The notes beneath the pieces were generated by a model. The model did not search any database. It was not told the origin of the DNA and worked only from the letters and a program-made list of their open reading frames with translations. Of a DNA stretch of 64,000 nucleotides, positions 17,624 through 24,866 are shown one piece after another. A program made the translations under genes and the position numbers. The first letter of the stretch is position 1, and every line of letters begins with the position of its first letter. The stretch is from a bacterium (GTDB lineage Bacteria; Planctomycetota; UBA1135; UBA2386): NCBI GenBank assembly GCA_030432695.1, contig JAUILN010000003.1:496001-560000 (forward strand), in the 5' to 3' direction.

Positions 17624-18241
17624 ATGACCTACCACTACACCGTCTTCCTCAGCTATCACCGCGCCCTGCGCGTCGGGCAGTTGGGCGAACTCGAGTTCAG
17701 CGCAGCCGGTGAATGGGTGCGCTGCGTGTTGAAGCCGCTGTTGACCCAGTGGCTGCCGGAATACGTGCCGGATGCGACGATCGCATTCGACGGGGATCTC
17801 CCAGCGGGCACGTGTAGCAGGGACGGGATCCGCGACATGCTCCAGCGCTCGGCCTGCATGGTGGCGGTCTGGTCGATGCCCTACTTCGCGTCGGCGTGGT
17901 GTCGAGCAGAGTGGCAGTCGATGCTGGCTCGCGAACGGGCCGAGAAGTGCGGCGAACTGGTCATTCCGGTGGTGTTCTGCGACGGCGACCACTTCGACGA
18001 CGACGCTAAGGAGCGGACGCAGAGTCCTGCGGCCTACGGCCTGCAACCGTTCACCACGATGGGCCCGGGTTACAAGACCAGCAAGCGATTCGAGCAGCTC
18101 CAGGAGCAGATCAAGCTGCTCTGCGACGAGATCAGGCGCCGGAGTGGCGGTGCGCCGCCGTTCCGCGACGACTTCCCCTGGACCTCGCCCGACGGCCTGG
18201 ATCCCCGGCCACCCTTCTCCCCGCCGAGTTTCCGCCGATGA
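17624..18241 (+). CDS. Stand-alone TIR-domain protein
   Basis: The product is 205 aa. It starts MTYHYTVFLSYHRALR, a TIR beta-A strand and loop, and contains the helix motif WCRAEW with E96 at the position of the NADase Glu. The domain fills residues 4-165. The last 40 residues are proline-rich and probably disordered. The stop overlaps the ATG of the next gene by 4 bp (18238-18241), so the protein is translationally coupled to the KGGVGR-TIR-NTPase receptor. It may be its partner effector or signal-producing TIR (inference). Confidence 0.8.
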   Translation: MTYHYTVFLSYHRALRVGQLGELEFSAAGEWVRCVLKPLLTQWLPEYVPDATIAFDGDLPAGTCSRDGIRDMLQRSACMVAVWSMPYFASAWCRAEWQSMLARERAEKCGELVIPVVFCDGDHFDDDAKERTQSPAAYGLQPFTTMGPGYKTSKRFEQLQEQIKLLCDEIRRRSGGAPPFRDDFPWTSPDGLDPRPPFSPPSFRR

Positions 18242-21200
18242 GCCGCCCCTCCGTCGTCACGTTCTACTCCTACAAGGGCGGGGTCGGGCGTTCGTTCGTG
18301 CTGGCGAACGTCGCCGCGATGTTGGCGCGCTGGGGCTTCCGCGTGCTCTGCGTCGACTTCGACCTGGAGGCACCAGGGCTCTGGCACTACTTCCGCGAGC
18401 GGCGCGAGGATGCTGGTCCGAAGCGCGGCATCGTCGACCTCGTGCTCGATGCCGATGCAGGGCCCGAGTCGTGGCGCGAGTGCCTGCGGCCGATCCGGCG
18501 CCGGGATTCCGAGGGCGCAGAGTTCAGGGGCGCACTCGATCTGCTGGTCGCCGGCAACGACACGTCGCCAGACTACGGCGGGAAGCTCGCGCGGCTGGAC
18601 TGGGAGCGTCTCTATCAGGAAGACCATCTCGGCCATGGGCTGGAGGACTGGCGTGCGGGCTGGCTTCGCGACTACGACCTCGTCTTGCTCGACAGCCGCA
18701 CCGGCCTGACCGATGCCGGAGGCATCACCACAGCACAGCTTGCCGACGTGCTGGTGTTCGCCTTCGCCCCCAACCGCCAGGGACTCGACGGCTCGCGGCG
18801 GGCAGTGGAGAAGGCCCGCGAGCTGCGCCAGCATCTGCCGATCGAGCGGGCGCCATTCCTCGAGCTGCCATTGCCCACCCGCTTCGACGACGCCGCGCTC
18901 GGCACGGTCCGCGAGAGTTGGCTCACCGACTGCCGGCGCGAGTTGGCGAGCCACTACGAGCAGTGGTGCGACAAGGATGTCAAACCGGCCGATCTGCTCG
19001 ACCTGCTGCGCGTGCCCTACAAGTCACGCTGGAGCTTCGGGGAGCCGTTGGCGGTTCTGCGCGAGCGCGCGACCGAGCCCGATACGGTGTCGTATGCGAT
19101 CGCCACGCTGGCGGCGTTCCTTGCACGGCGGCTGGAAGACAGTGCCGAGCTGGTGCGCTCACGGGACGACTACGTGCGCGGTGTGGAGGAGCGCAACCGA
19201 GCAGTGGTCGGGCGTGGCGCGGGGCAGCAGTTCCGGCACCAGGTCTTCCTGTCGTTCCGCGGCGATCGCCCGCGGCTCGCGCACGAGCTCCGCGCCGAGC
19301 TGGAGCGGCAGCGGCCAGACGCGTCGGTGTTCATGGCCGAGCAGGACCTCGCGGCCGGCACCGACTGGCTCGACCACCTGCGCACCAGCATCCGCTCCAC
19401 GCAGCACATGGTGGTGCTCGCCGGGGAGGAGCTGAGTCCGTGGCAGCAGGCCGAGGTGTTCCCGTTCCTCCTCGATGTAGGCCGCGACAACCCGGAGCGA
19501 CGCTGTTTGCCGGTGTGGTTGCGGGGCGTCGAGCCCTACGGCGAGCTGGCGCGGCTGCAGGGGATCGCCGCTCGCGACTTCACCACCGCCGAGCTGGCCA
19601 GCCGGATCTGGCAGGCGCTGGGCGTGGTGCGCCAGGAGCTCACCCCGGTGGATGCCGCGGCGGCCCAGGCTCCGTTGTTCGAGCCTTCCCGCGACTACCT
19701 GCAGGCAGTGCGCGACGCCCACCAGCGGCTGATTCCGTTCTTCCCGGAAGACGACGAGCGCTTGCTGGATGCGGTGTTCGTCGAACTCGAACTGCGCGAA
19801 GAGATCGGCCGGTCGAAGCGCGGCGAGGACTGCGACGGGGAGGCCGTCGAGTTGCCGGAGGGGCGTACCTCCCTGCGCGAGCTGCTGCTGCCCACGCCGG
19901 CCGGCTCTTCGGCGCCGCGCTGGGCAATCGTCGGTGAGCCCGGCGCCGGCAAGTCGACTCTGGCGCGCAATCTCGCGCGCACGCTGGCCGCCGAGGGCCG
20001 GGTGGCGATCTACGTATCGCTGGGCCGCCTGGGCAACGCACCGCTCGAGCCGTGCGCGATCGCCGCGCAGGAGGCGTGTCGAAAGCACCCGGAGCACGTC
20101 GCCGAACTGACCACCTGGCTCCGCGAGCGCGTGGCAGCGGGGGAGGCCGTGCTGCTGTTCGACGGCCTCGACGAGCTGGCCCCCGAGCGCATCGCCGACG
20201 TCGCGCAGCGGATCGTCGCATTCGCGGAACAGGACTACCCACGCGCACCGATCGCCGTCTTGTCGCGGCCGATCGCGCTGGAGCGCCGCGAGCTCGGCCG
20301 CCGCTTCCGGCGTGCTCAGGTCGTGCATCTCGATGCGGCCCGCAGGCGCGAGCTGCTGGAGAACCTGCTGGGCGACGACGCGGAGGCGGTGGCCGCGCAG
20401 GTGGAGGCGGTGGAGAGCCTGCGGGATCTCTGCGCCAATCCGCTGATGCTGACCCTGACGGCGCTGGTCGCGCGCGACTCCCTGCTCGGGGCCGAGCCGC
20501 TACCGAACTACCGCGGGCGCCTCTACGGCAAGGCGATCGAGTTGCTGCTGCGCCGCGGCCACTGTGCCGAGCCGCGCGGAGTGCGCGACGTGCTGGCGGC
20601 GCGGCAGGTGCTTCGAGAGCTGAGCCTGCGGCTGCACGAACAAGGCGGCGAGGCGTGGTTGCGTGAAGAACTCTCGGAGCAGGTCTGGGGATTGCGACGC
20701 GGAGACGAGGAGATCACCTTCCGCCTGAAGGAGACCTGGGCCACCAACGAAGTGTTCCTCGACGACATCGGCAAGAACGCCGGCGTGCTCGGGCCCCACG
20801 ATGGCCCGAACGCGGCCTGGCGCTACCTGCATCGGAGTCTGCGGGAGTTCCTGGCGGCGGAGGCGTTGCGGGAGCGGCCGGAGGAGCTGGAGCAGCGCAT
20901 CGCGGTGTGGGTCGAGGAGCTCGAGAAGCACCAGCGGGAGCGACGCCGGGGACCTGATGAGCTGGCTGATGCTGCCAAGGGTCCCGACCCCGAGCGCTGG
21001 GGCGAGGTCTACTCACTGCTCTGCGGACTCGTGGACCAGCCGTTCGACGTGCTGACAGTCATCCGCGCCAAGAGCCCGCAGCTCGCCCTGCGCACGCTGC
21101 TCAGCGTGGAGTCGATGCCGGCCGGGCCGGGGCTCGCGTTCCTGCTCGACACCTCGGGTTGGCAGCCGGAGCAATTCCTGCGCTGCGTCCGGCAGTGGGG

Positions 21201-22065
21201 CGTCGCGGCCGAGGCAGCGGGTGGGATCCTCCTCGGACGGCTGGAGCGCATCGCGGCGGAGGATGGTCTCGAGCGCCTCGACGAGCTGGGGCGGATCTGG
21301 TGGACGCTGGAGTCGCTCGGGGTTGCGCCTTCGCGAGACGAGTTCTGTCAGCAGGCCGGCCTGCCTCAGGAGCGTCCGGAGCTGGATTGGAGGCAGATTC
21401 CGGCGGGACGGTTCATCATGGGAAGTGCGTCAGGCGACAGCGACGAACAGCCCGCGCACGAGGTGAGCGTGCCCTCCTTACGCCTTGCGGCCACGCCGCT
21501 GACCGGGGCACAGCTTGCGCGCCTGCTCGGTGGCGATCAGCAGAACACCAGCGACCTTCCGGCAGTGGGACTGAGCTGGTGGGCTGCCCGCGCAATCTGC
21601 GTCTGGCTCGGGGACGATGTCCGACTGCCGAGCGAGGCTGAGTGGGAGTACGCGTGTCGGGCGGGCACCACGACGGAGTACTGGTCGGGCGACTCGGAGC
21701 GGGACCTCGCGCGGGTCGGCTGGTACGACCGGAACTCCGGCGGCCGCCTGCACGCGGTCGCGGAGAAGGAAGCGAATCCCTGGGGTCTCTACGACATGCA
21801 CGGCAACGTGTGGGAGTGGTGCGAGGACTCGTGGCATTCGAACTACCACGACGCCCCCGACGACGGCAGCGCATGGGTTGATGAGGGCTCCCCCCGCCGT
21901 GTCGTGCGTGGCGGGTCGTTCCTGTACGTCGCCGGCGGGTGCCGCTCCGCCTCCCGCAGGTACGGGCCCCCGGGGTTCCGCTCCGTCGACCAGGGCCTGC
22001 GCCCCGCCAGTTCGTCACTGCGCCACCTCACCCCTTCACCTCCCCCCGAGTCCCCCGAACGCTGA
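18238..22065 (+). CDS. KGGVGR ATPase - TIR - NACHT-like NTPase - DGR-diversified FGE-sulfatase fusion (VR2 receptor)
   Basis: The product is 1275 aa with four modules. Residues 1-290 are a MinD/ParA-like ATPase with the deviant Walker A KGGVGRS starting at K13 and LLDSRTGLTDAGG downstream, as in the KGGVGR-variant family. Residues about 326-450 are a TIR domain (HQVFLSFRGDR) with E406 in WQQAEV. A STAND/NACHT NTPase follows, with Walker A GEPGAGKST at 566-574 and Walker B VLLFDGLDEL near 640. A helical region spans about 730-1040. Residues about 1046-1275 are an FGE-sulfatase domain with DMHGNVWEWCED. VR2 covers residues 1217-1260. It is the third of four plus-strand island genes and overlaps the TIR gene by 4 bp. 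Sensor, switch and NAD-directed effector roles are inferred by analogy with STAND immune receptors. Confidence 0.88.
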   Translation: MSRPSVVTFYSYKGGVGRSFVLANVAAMLARWGFRVLCVDFDLEAPGLWHYFRERREDAGPKRGIVDLVLDADAGPESWRECLRPIRRRDSEGAEFRGALDLLVAGNDTSPDYGGKLARLDWERLYQEDHLGHGLEDWRAGWLRDYDLVLLDSRTGLTDAGGITTAQLADVLVFAFAPNRQGLDGSRRAVEKARELRQHLPIERAPFLELPLPTRFDDAALGTVRESWLTDCRRELASHYEQWCDKDVKPADLLDLLRVPYKSRWSFGEPLAVLRERATEPDTVSYAIATLAAFLARRLEDSAELVRSRDDYVRGVEERNRAVVGRGAGQQFRHQVFLSFRGDRPRLAHELRAELERQRPDASVFMAEQDLAAGTDWLDHLRTSIRSTQHMVVLAGEELSPWQQAEVFPFLLDVGRDNPERRCLPVWLRGVEPYGELARLQGIAARDFTTAELASRIWQALGVVRQELTPVDAAAAQAPLFEPSRDYLQAVRDAHQRLIPFFPEDDERLLDAVFVELELREEIGRSKRGEDCDGEAVELPEGRTSLRELLLPTPAGSSAPRWAIVGEPGAGKSTLARNLARTLAAEGRVAIYVSLGRLGNAPLEPCAIAAQEACRKHPEHVAELTTWLRERVAAGEAVLLFDGLDELAPERIADVAQRIVAFAEQDYPRAPIAVLSRPIALERRELGRRFRRAQVVHLDAARRRELLENLLGDDAEAVAAQVEAVESLRDLCANPLMLTLTALVARDSLLGAEPLPNYRGRLYGKAIELLLRRGHCAEPRGVRDVLAARQVLRELSLRLHEQGGEAWLREELSEQVWGLRRGDEEITFRLKETWATNEVFLDDIGKNAGVLGPHDGPNAAWRYLHRSLREFLAAEALRERPEELEQRIAVWVEELEKHQRERRRGPDELADAAKGPDPERWGEVYSLLCGLVDQPFDVLTVIRAKSPQLALRTLLSVESMPAGPGLAFLLDTSGWQPEQFLRCVRQWGVAAEAAGGILLGRLERIAAEDGLERLDELGRIWWTLESLGVAPSRDEFCQQAGLPQERPELDWRQIPAGRFIMGSASGDSDEQPAHEVSVPSLRLAATPLTGAQLARLLGGDQQNTSDLPAVGLSWWAARAICVWLGDDVRLPSEAEWEYACRAGTTTEYWSGDSERDLARVGWYDRNSGGRLHAVAEKEANPWGLYDMHGNVWEWCEDSWHSNYHDAPDDGSAWVDEGSPRRVVRGGSFLYVAGGCRSASRRYGPPGFRSVDQGLRPASSSLRHLTPSPPPESPER
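21886..22017 (+). repeat. DGR variable repeat VR2
   Basis: This 132-bp gapless match to the TR has about 18 substitutions at TR adenines. The only other change is the AGC-to-AGT position in the 3' segment, which all three VRs share. The pattern is textbook adenine-specific mutagenic retrohoming. The reading frame stays open because every adenine-bearing TR codon (AAC, GAC, CAG, TAC, AGG, CAC, ACC) is stop-proof. Confidence 0.95.
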
Positions 22066-22462
22066 CCCAGCGCGGCGCGAAGGCGAAGCCGGCGCCGCGT
22101 GGGGCGGGGGCCTCGCATCGAAGCCCTCCCCGCGGTTCGGTTCTTGGTGCAAGCCCGCTTCGAGCCCAGCACCCCCGGCCCACGGCAGGCCGCAGGCCGC
22201 CGCTGGGCCAGGCGCGCGGTCGGGGTGGGGCCCGACGCCGCAGGCGCGAGGCCCCACCCCGACCGCGCGCTGGCGCGTACCGGCCAACCCGAGAAAGGTG
22301 CAGGCACCGGGAGGCTCGGGTCGCGCGAGCGCGCAACCCTACGACCCCCGGTGCCCGCGGGTTGTTCCGCCGGGGTCACCCCCGGCGCGGACGGCGAAGC
22401 GGTTCGTCACGATGCACTGCGTCGTGGTCGGGGTGGGTACCACCGAGCACGGCGATCGGGCG
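22066..22462. other. Non-coding interval between the VR2 receptor and the TR
   Basis: About 400 bp have no credible gene on either strand. The open frames here have shadow-like composition and no start context. The stretch separates the convergent VR2 gene and TR/RT cassette. It contains the strong hairpin at 22212-22270 and otherwise nothing I recognise. Confidence 0.6.
22212..22270. terminator. Perfect 21-bp inverted repeat, probable bidirectional terminator
   Basis: The arms 22212-22232 and 22250-22270 are perfectly complementary (GCGCGCGGTC followed by GGGGTGGGGCC and its reverse complement), with a 17-nt loop. It lies between convergent transcripts, about 150 bp after the VR2 gene stop and 216 bp past the TR on the other strand. 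There is no U-tract, so a bidirectional terminator or an RNA/DNA structural element of the retroelement are both possible. Confidence 0.5.
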
Positions 22463-22483
22463 GCGTGCACACGAAGTGCACGC
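22463..22483 (-). other. Hairpin directly after the TR 3' end
   Basis: An 8-bp perfect stem (GCGTGCAC / GTGCACGC) with a 5-nt loop TTCGT (minus strand) begins three bases beyond the end of TR homology. It could cap or stabilise the 3' end of the template RNA or help load the reverse transcriptase. DGRs are known to use structured RNA flanking the TR. No matching hairpin follows the three VRs. Confidence 0.45.
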
Positions 22484-22486
22484 CCA

Positions 22487-22618
22487 TGACGAGCTGGCGG
22501 GGCGCAGGCCCTGGTCGTCGTTGCGGTTCCTCGGGTGCCTGTTCCTGCGGTAGGCGGAGCGGCACCTGTCGGCGTCGTTCTGGAACGACCCGCCACGCAC
22601 GACACGGTTGGTGGAGCC
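22487..22618 (-). repeat. DGR template repeat (TR)
   Basis: A 132-bp non-coding copy of the receptor 3' ends lies 27 bp downstream of the reverse transcriptase stop on the same strand. In the receptor frame it has 23 adenines before the conserved GC-rich 3' part, including five AAC codons (N in GSTNR, FQND, RRNRH, RNRND), the signature of DGR templates. It matches VR1, VR2 and VR3 without gaps. The 3' boundary AGCTCGTCATGG versus AGTTCGTCACTG in the VRs corresponds to the IMH*/IMH difference that sets direction of transfer. Confidence 0.93.
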
Positions 22619-22645
22619 GGGGCTCCGCCGCCCGGGAAGGTGTGT

Positions 22646-23659
22646 TCAGAGATCCCGCGTGTCGTCCTCCAGTTCCGCGGCGAGGCGGCGGCGTAGGGCC
22701 AGGGTGTCGGCAGGCCGGATGTGTTCGAAGACTGCGGCGACGGCACGCACGTAGCGGTCTTCGCTGATCCGTCCGCGGGCCAGCTCACGGCGCAGCCAAC
22801 GCAGGCGCCAGCGGAACCTGCGCAGGTTGGCGGGGCGGAGCCGCACCGAGCCGGGGCGGAGGGTGAAGCCGAGGAAGTGCAGGCCGTCGGTGGTGGGCGC
22901 GAGGCGCGTCGCGCGATCCTTGAGCCGCAGGTCGAGGTGCTCGGCGAGCCAGTGGGCGATCTGCGCGTGCGCGTCGTGCAGCCGCTGCTTGTCGTCGGCG
23001 AACAGCGCGAAGTCGTCTATGTAGCGTAGGTAGCCGGGGATCCGCAGGGTCTCCTTCACCAGGTGATCGAGCGGGTCGAGCGCGAGGTTGGCGAACCACT
23101 GGCTGGTGAGGCTGCCGATCGGCAGGCCGCGGGCATCCGGGTCGGTGCTGTGGAGGATCGTCTGGCACAGCGTGAGGACTTCGCGGTCCTTCACCACCCG
23201 GGCGACCATCGCCAGCACGTCGGCGTGGCGCAGCGAGTCGAAGAACGCCTGCACGTCGAGCTTCAGTGCGTAGCGGTGGCGGCGGACGAACAGGTTGGCG
23301 CGGCGCAGTGCCGAGCTGGTGCCCAGGCCCGGTCGGCAGGCATGGCTGTCGCCGATCATCCGCCGCTCGAAGATCGGCTGCAGCGGGGCCATCAACGCGT
23401 GGTGGACGACCCGATCCCGGAACGGCACCGCGGTGATGGTGCGGCGCTTGGGATCGTGGATCACGAACGAACGGGCGCGCGAGGGTCGCCACGCGCCGGC
23501 CAGGAGCGCGCGCTCCAGGCGCAGGCACTCCGGCTCCAGCCGTTCCAGGAAGGCGGCCACCGCGTGGCTGGAGCGCTTGCCGCGGGCGGCGCGGTGGGCG
23601 GCGCGGCACAGCGGACCGAACGCGGCGATCTGCGGCCAGAGATTCGCGGCGCGTCTCAT
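22646..23659 (-). CDS. DGR-type reverse transcriptase
   Basis: The product is 337 aa. It has the catalytic Asp region LKLDVQAFFDS (D135) and the motif GLPIGSLTSQWFAN at 178-191. That last motif is diagnostic: DGR enzymes have an (I/L)-G-x-x-x-S-Q signature where retroviral and group II intron enzymes have Q-G. The YIDD active site is at 213-216. There is no maturase or endonuclease domain, which argues against a group II intron. The enzyme copies TR RNA into adenine-mutagenised cDNA that replaces VR sequence. ATG overlaps the avd stop by 4 bp, so HRDC, avd and RT form one coupled operon with the TR just downstream. Confidence 0.93.
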   Translation of the reverse strand: MRRAANLWPQIAAFGPLCRAAHRAARGKRSSHAVAAFLERLEPECLRLERALLAGAWRPSRARSFVIHDPKRRTITAVPFRDRVVHHALMAPLQPIFERRMIGDSHACRPGLGTSSALRRANLFVRRHRYALKLDVQAFFDSLRHADVLAMVARVVKDREVLTLCQTILHSTDPDARGLPIGSLTSQWFANLALDPLDHLVKETLRIPGYLRYIDDFALFADDKQRLHDAHAQIAHWLAEHLDLRLKDRATRLAPTTDGLHFLGFTLRPGSVRLRPANLRRFRWRLRWLRRELARGRISEDRYVRAVAAVFEHIRPADTLALRRRLAAELEDDTRDL

Positions 23660-24062
23660 CGCCCGACCTCCCGGCTGCGGAGCGAGGCCCGCCAGCCATG
23701 CAGCGTGCGGCCGATCTCGTCGAGGCGGCGCACCGCGCCCTCGTGGTGGGCGCGGGTGCAGGCCTCGGCGGCGCGGGCCAGACGGAACAGATGGCGCAGT
23801 CGCTCCAGCAGCAGGTTCACGTGATCGAGGCGCGCGAGACGGCCGGCGGTCTGGTAACGGGCCTGCACCAGCTCGTCGACGACGTCGAGGCAGACACGTC
23901 GAGGCAGAGCGACTCGATGCGCGCGGTCAGCGACAGGCGCGCGTGCTTGGGCCAGCGCATCGAGCGGGGCAGCAGCCAGGCGGCGAAGTCCTCGGCGAGC
24001 TGGAGCACGATGAGATCGGGCGCAGCGGCGCGGGGTTCGGCGCGCGGTGAGGGGGCGGTCAT
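23656..24062 (-). pseudogene. avd: Avd-like DGR accessory gene, frameshifted by a 14-bp tandem duplication
   Basis: Two frames together give a typical Avd four-helix-bundle protein. From ATG 24062 the first frame reads PDLIVLQLAEDFAAWLLPRS then ARLSLTARIESLCLDV. A second frame continues VVDELVQARYQT and runs to EIGRTLHGWRASLRS at 23656. The switch lies at a 14-bp tandem duplication (23881-23908). Removing one unit restores a continuous 130-aa product, the usual Avd length. Avd proteins bind the reverse transcriptase and template RNA and are required for mutagenic retrohoming in studied DGRs. The start overlaps the HRDC stop and the end overlaps the RT start (both ATGA). This is a recent inactivating mutation, a sequencing error or a reversible slippage site. 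Confidence 0.85.
23882..23908. repeat. 13/14-bp direct duplication inside avd
   Basis: The units ACGTCGAGGCAGA at 23882-23894 and 23896-23908 are identical, with a 14-bp period. Fourteen is not a multiple of three, which explains the frame change in avd. Slipped-strand replication can create or remove such a unit in one step. Confidence 0.85.
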
Positions 24063-24736
24063 GGCGCGGCAACCTCGGCTGCGAGGGCCGGCTGGTCGGC
24101 GAGCTCCGGCGGATCCTGCGGCGCTTCGCGCGCGGAGGCTTCCTGCACGATTGCCAGCACTCCTCGCCCGAACTGCTCGGCCTTGCCCTTACCGATCCCG
24201 TGGATCTCCTGCAGCGCGGTCAGCGATGCCGGGCGGCGTGCGGCCACCGCGGCGAGTTCCACGTTCCGGAACAGCACGTAGCCGGGCTTGCCCAGCGCGC
24301 GGGCCTCGGCGTTGCGCCAGGCGCAGAGGCGGTCGTAGAGCGGGCGGTCGCAGGCCGGGATGTGGAGCTGGTCGCCGTTGCGGGAGGGGCGTCGTGGCGC
24401 GGAGAACGGCTCCGAGGTGGTTGCGGGGCGAGGCGTTGGCGCGGCGGTGGTGGGCTGCTGCGCGGTGCTGGTTTGCTGCGCAGTGCTGGCCTGCTCCGTG
24501 GTCGCGGGCCGCGCGGAAGCGGTGGTGCGCGCGGTGGCGCGCGGGCCCGCATGCACGACCACGAACGCCAGCAGCGGCTGGCCGGCGAGCTGGAAGGCGT
24601 GCTCGCGGATCTCAAGCACCGCGTGGGTCGCGGTGAAGGACTCGAGGGCGCTGGCGTCGAAGGCTGCGGTCGCGGGGTCGGCGACGCAGGTCAGGACCGT
24701 GGCGCGGAGGCCGGGGGTCTGGATGGGTGATCGCAT
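24059..24736 (-). CDS. HRDC-domain DGR accessory protein
   Basis: The product is 225 aa, starting MRSPIQTPGLRATVLTC at 24736. Residues 1-75 are a small alpha/beta region of unknown fold. Residues 80-120 form a Thr/Ala/Gln/Pro-rich linker. Residues about 130-205 are an HRDC domain: PLYDRLCAWRNAEA, GYVLFRNVELAAVA and LQEIHGIGKGKAEQFGRGV show the helix pattern and the G-I-G-x-x-K turn that binds nucleic acid in RecQ and RNase D. HRDC proteins are known accessory genes of some DGRs. The gene overlaps avd by 4 bp and lies 130 bp after the VR3 receptor, so it probably assists cDNA synthesis or integration. Confidence 0.82.
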   Translation of the reverse strand: MRSPIQTPGLRATVLTCVADPATAAFDASALESFTATHAVLEIREHAFQLAGQPLLAFVVVHAGPRATARTTASARPATTEQASTAQQTSTAQQPTTAAPTPRPATTSEPFSAPRRPSRNGDQLHIPACDRPLYDRLCAWRNAEARALGKPGYVLFRNVELAAVAARRPASLTALQEIHGIGKGKAEQFGRGVLAIVQEASAREAPQDPPELADQPALAAEVAAP

Positions 24737-24811
24737 GCCCCTACCCGCCACCCGTGACCCAACCAACACCAACCGTCAACAGAAATCGCGCGGCGGCGGT
24801 GCTGAGTCAAG

Positions 24812-24849
24812 CCCCGACCTGGGCGGGCTTCGCCTCGCCTGGGTCGGGG
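24812..24849. terminator. Hairpin downstream of the VR3 receptor gene
   Basis: An 8-bp stem CCCCGACC / GGTCGGGG (24812-24819, 24842-24849) with an inner GGCG/CGCC pairing lies 18-55 bp past the stop at 24867 and before the HRDC start. It could attenuate transcription between receptor and accessory genes. No clear T-tract follows. Confidence 0.4.
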
Positions 24850-24866
24850 GTGGCTGCTGGGGAGAG

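Noticed and set aside
22339..22788. Protein-coding gene across the template repeat
   Set aside because: Open frames exist, but homology to the receptors stops at the 132-bp limits and no start, domain or codon pattern supports a gene.
22646..23659. Reverse transcriptase as group II intron or retron
   Set aside because: No maturase or endonuclease domain, motif GSLTSQ rather than Q-G, and it is paired with TR/VR repeats and avd/HRDC genes, so DGR fits better.
23656..24062. Programmed ribosomal frameshifting in avd
   Set aside because: The frame change coincides with a 14-bp duplication rather than a slippery heptamer, so mutation is simpler.
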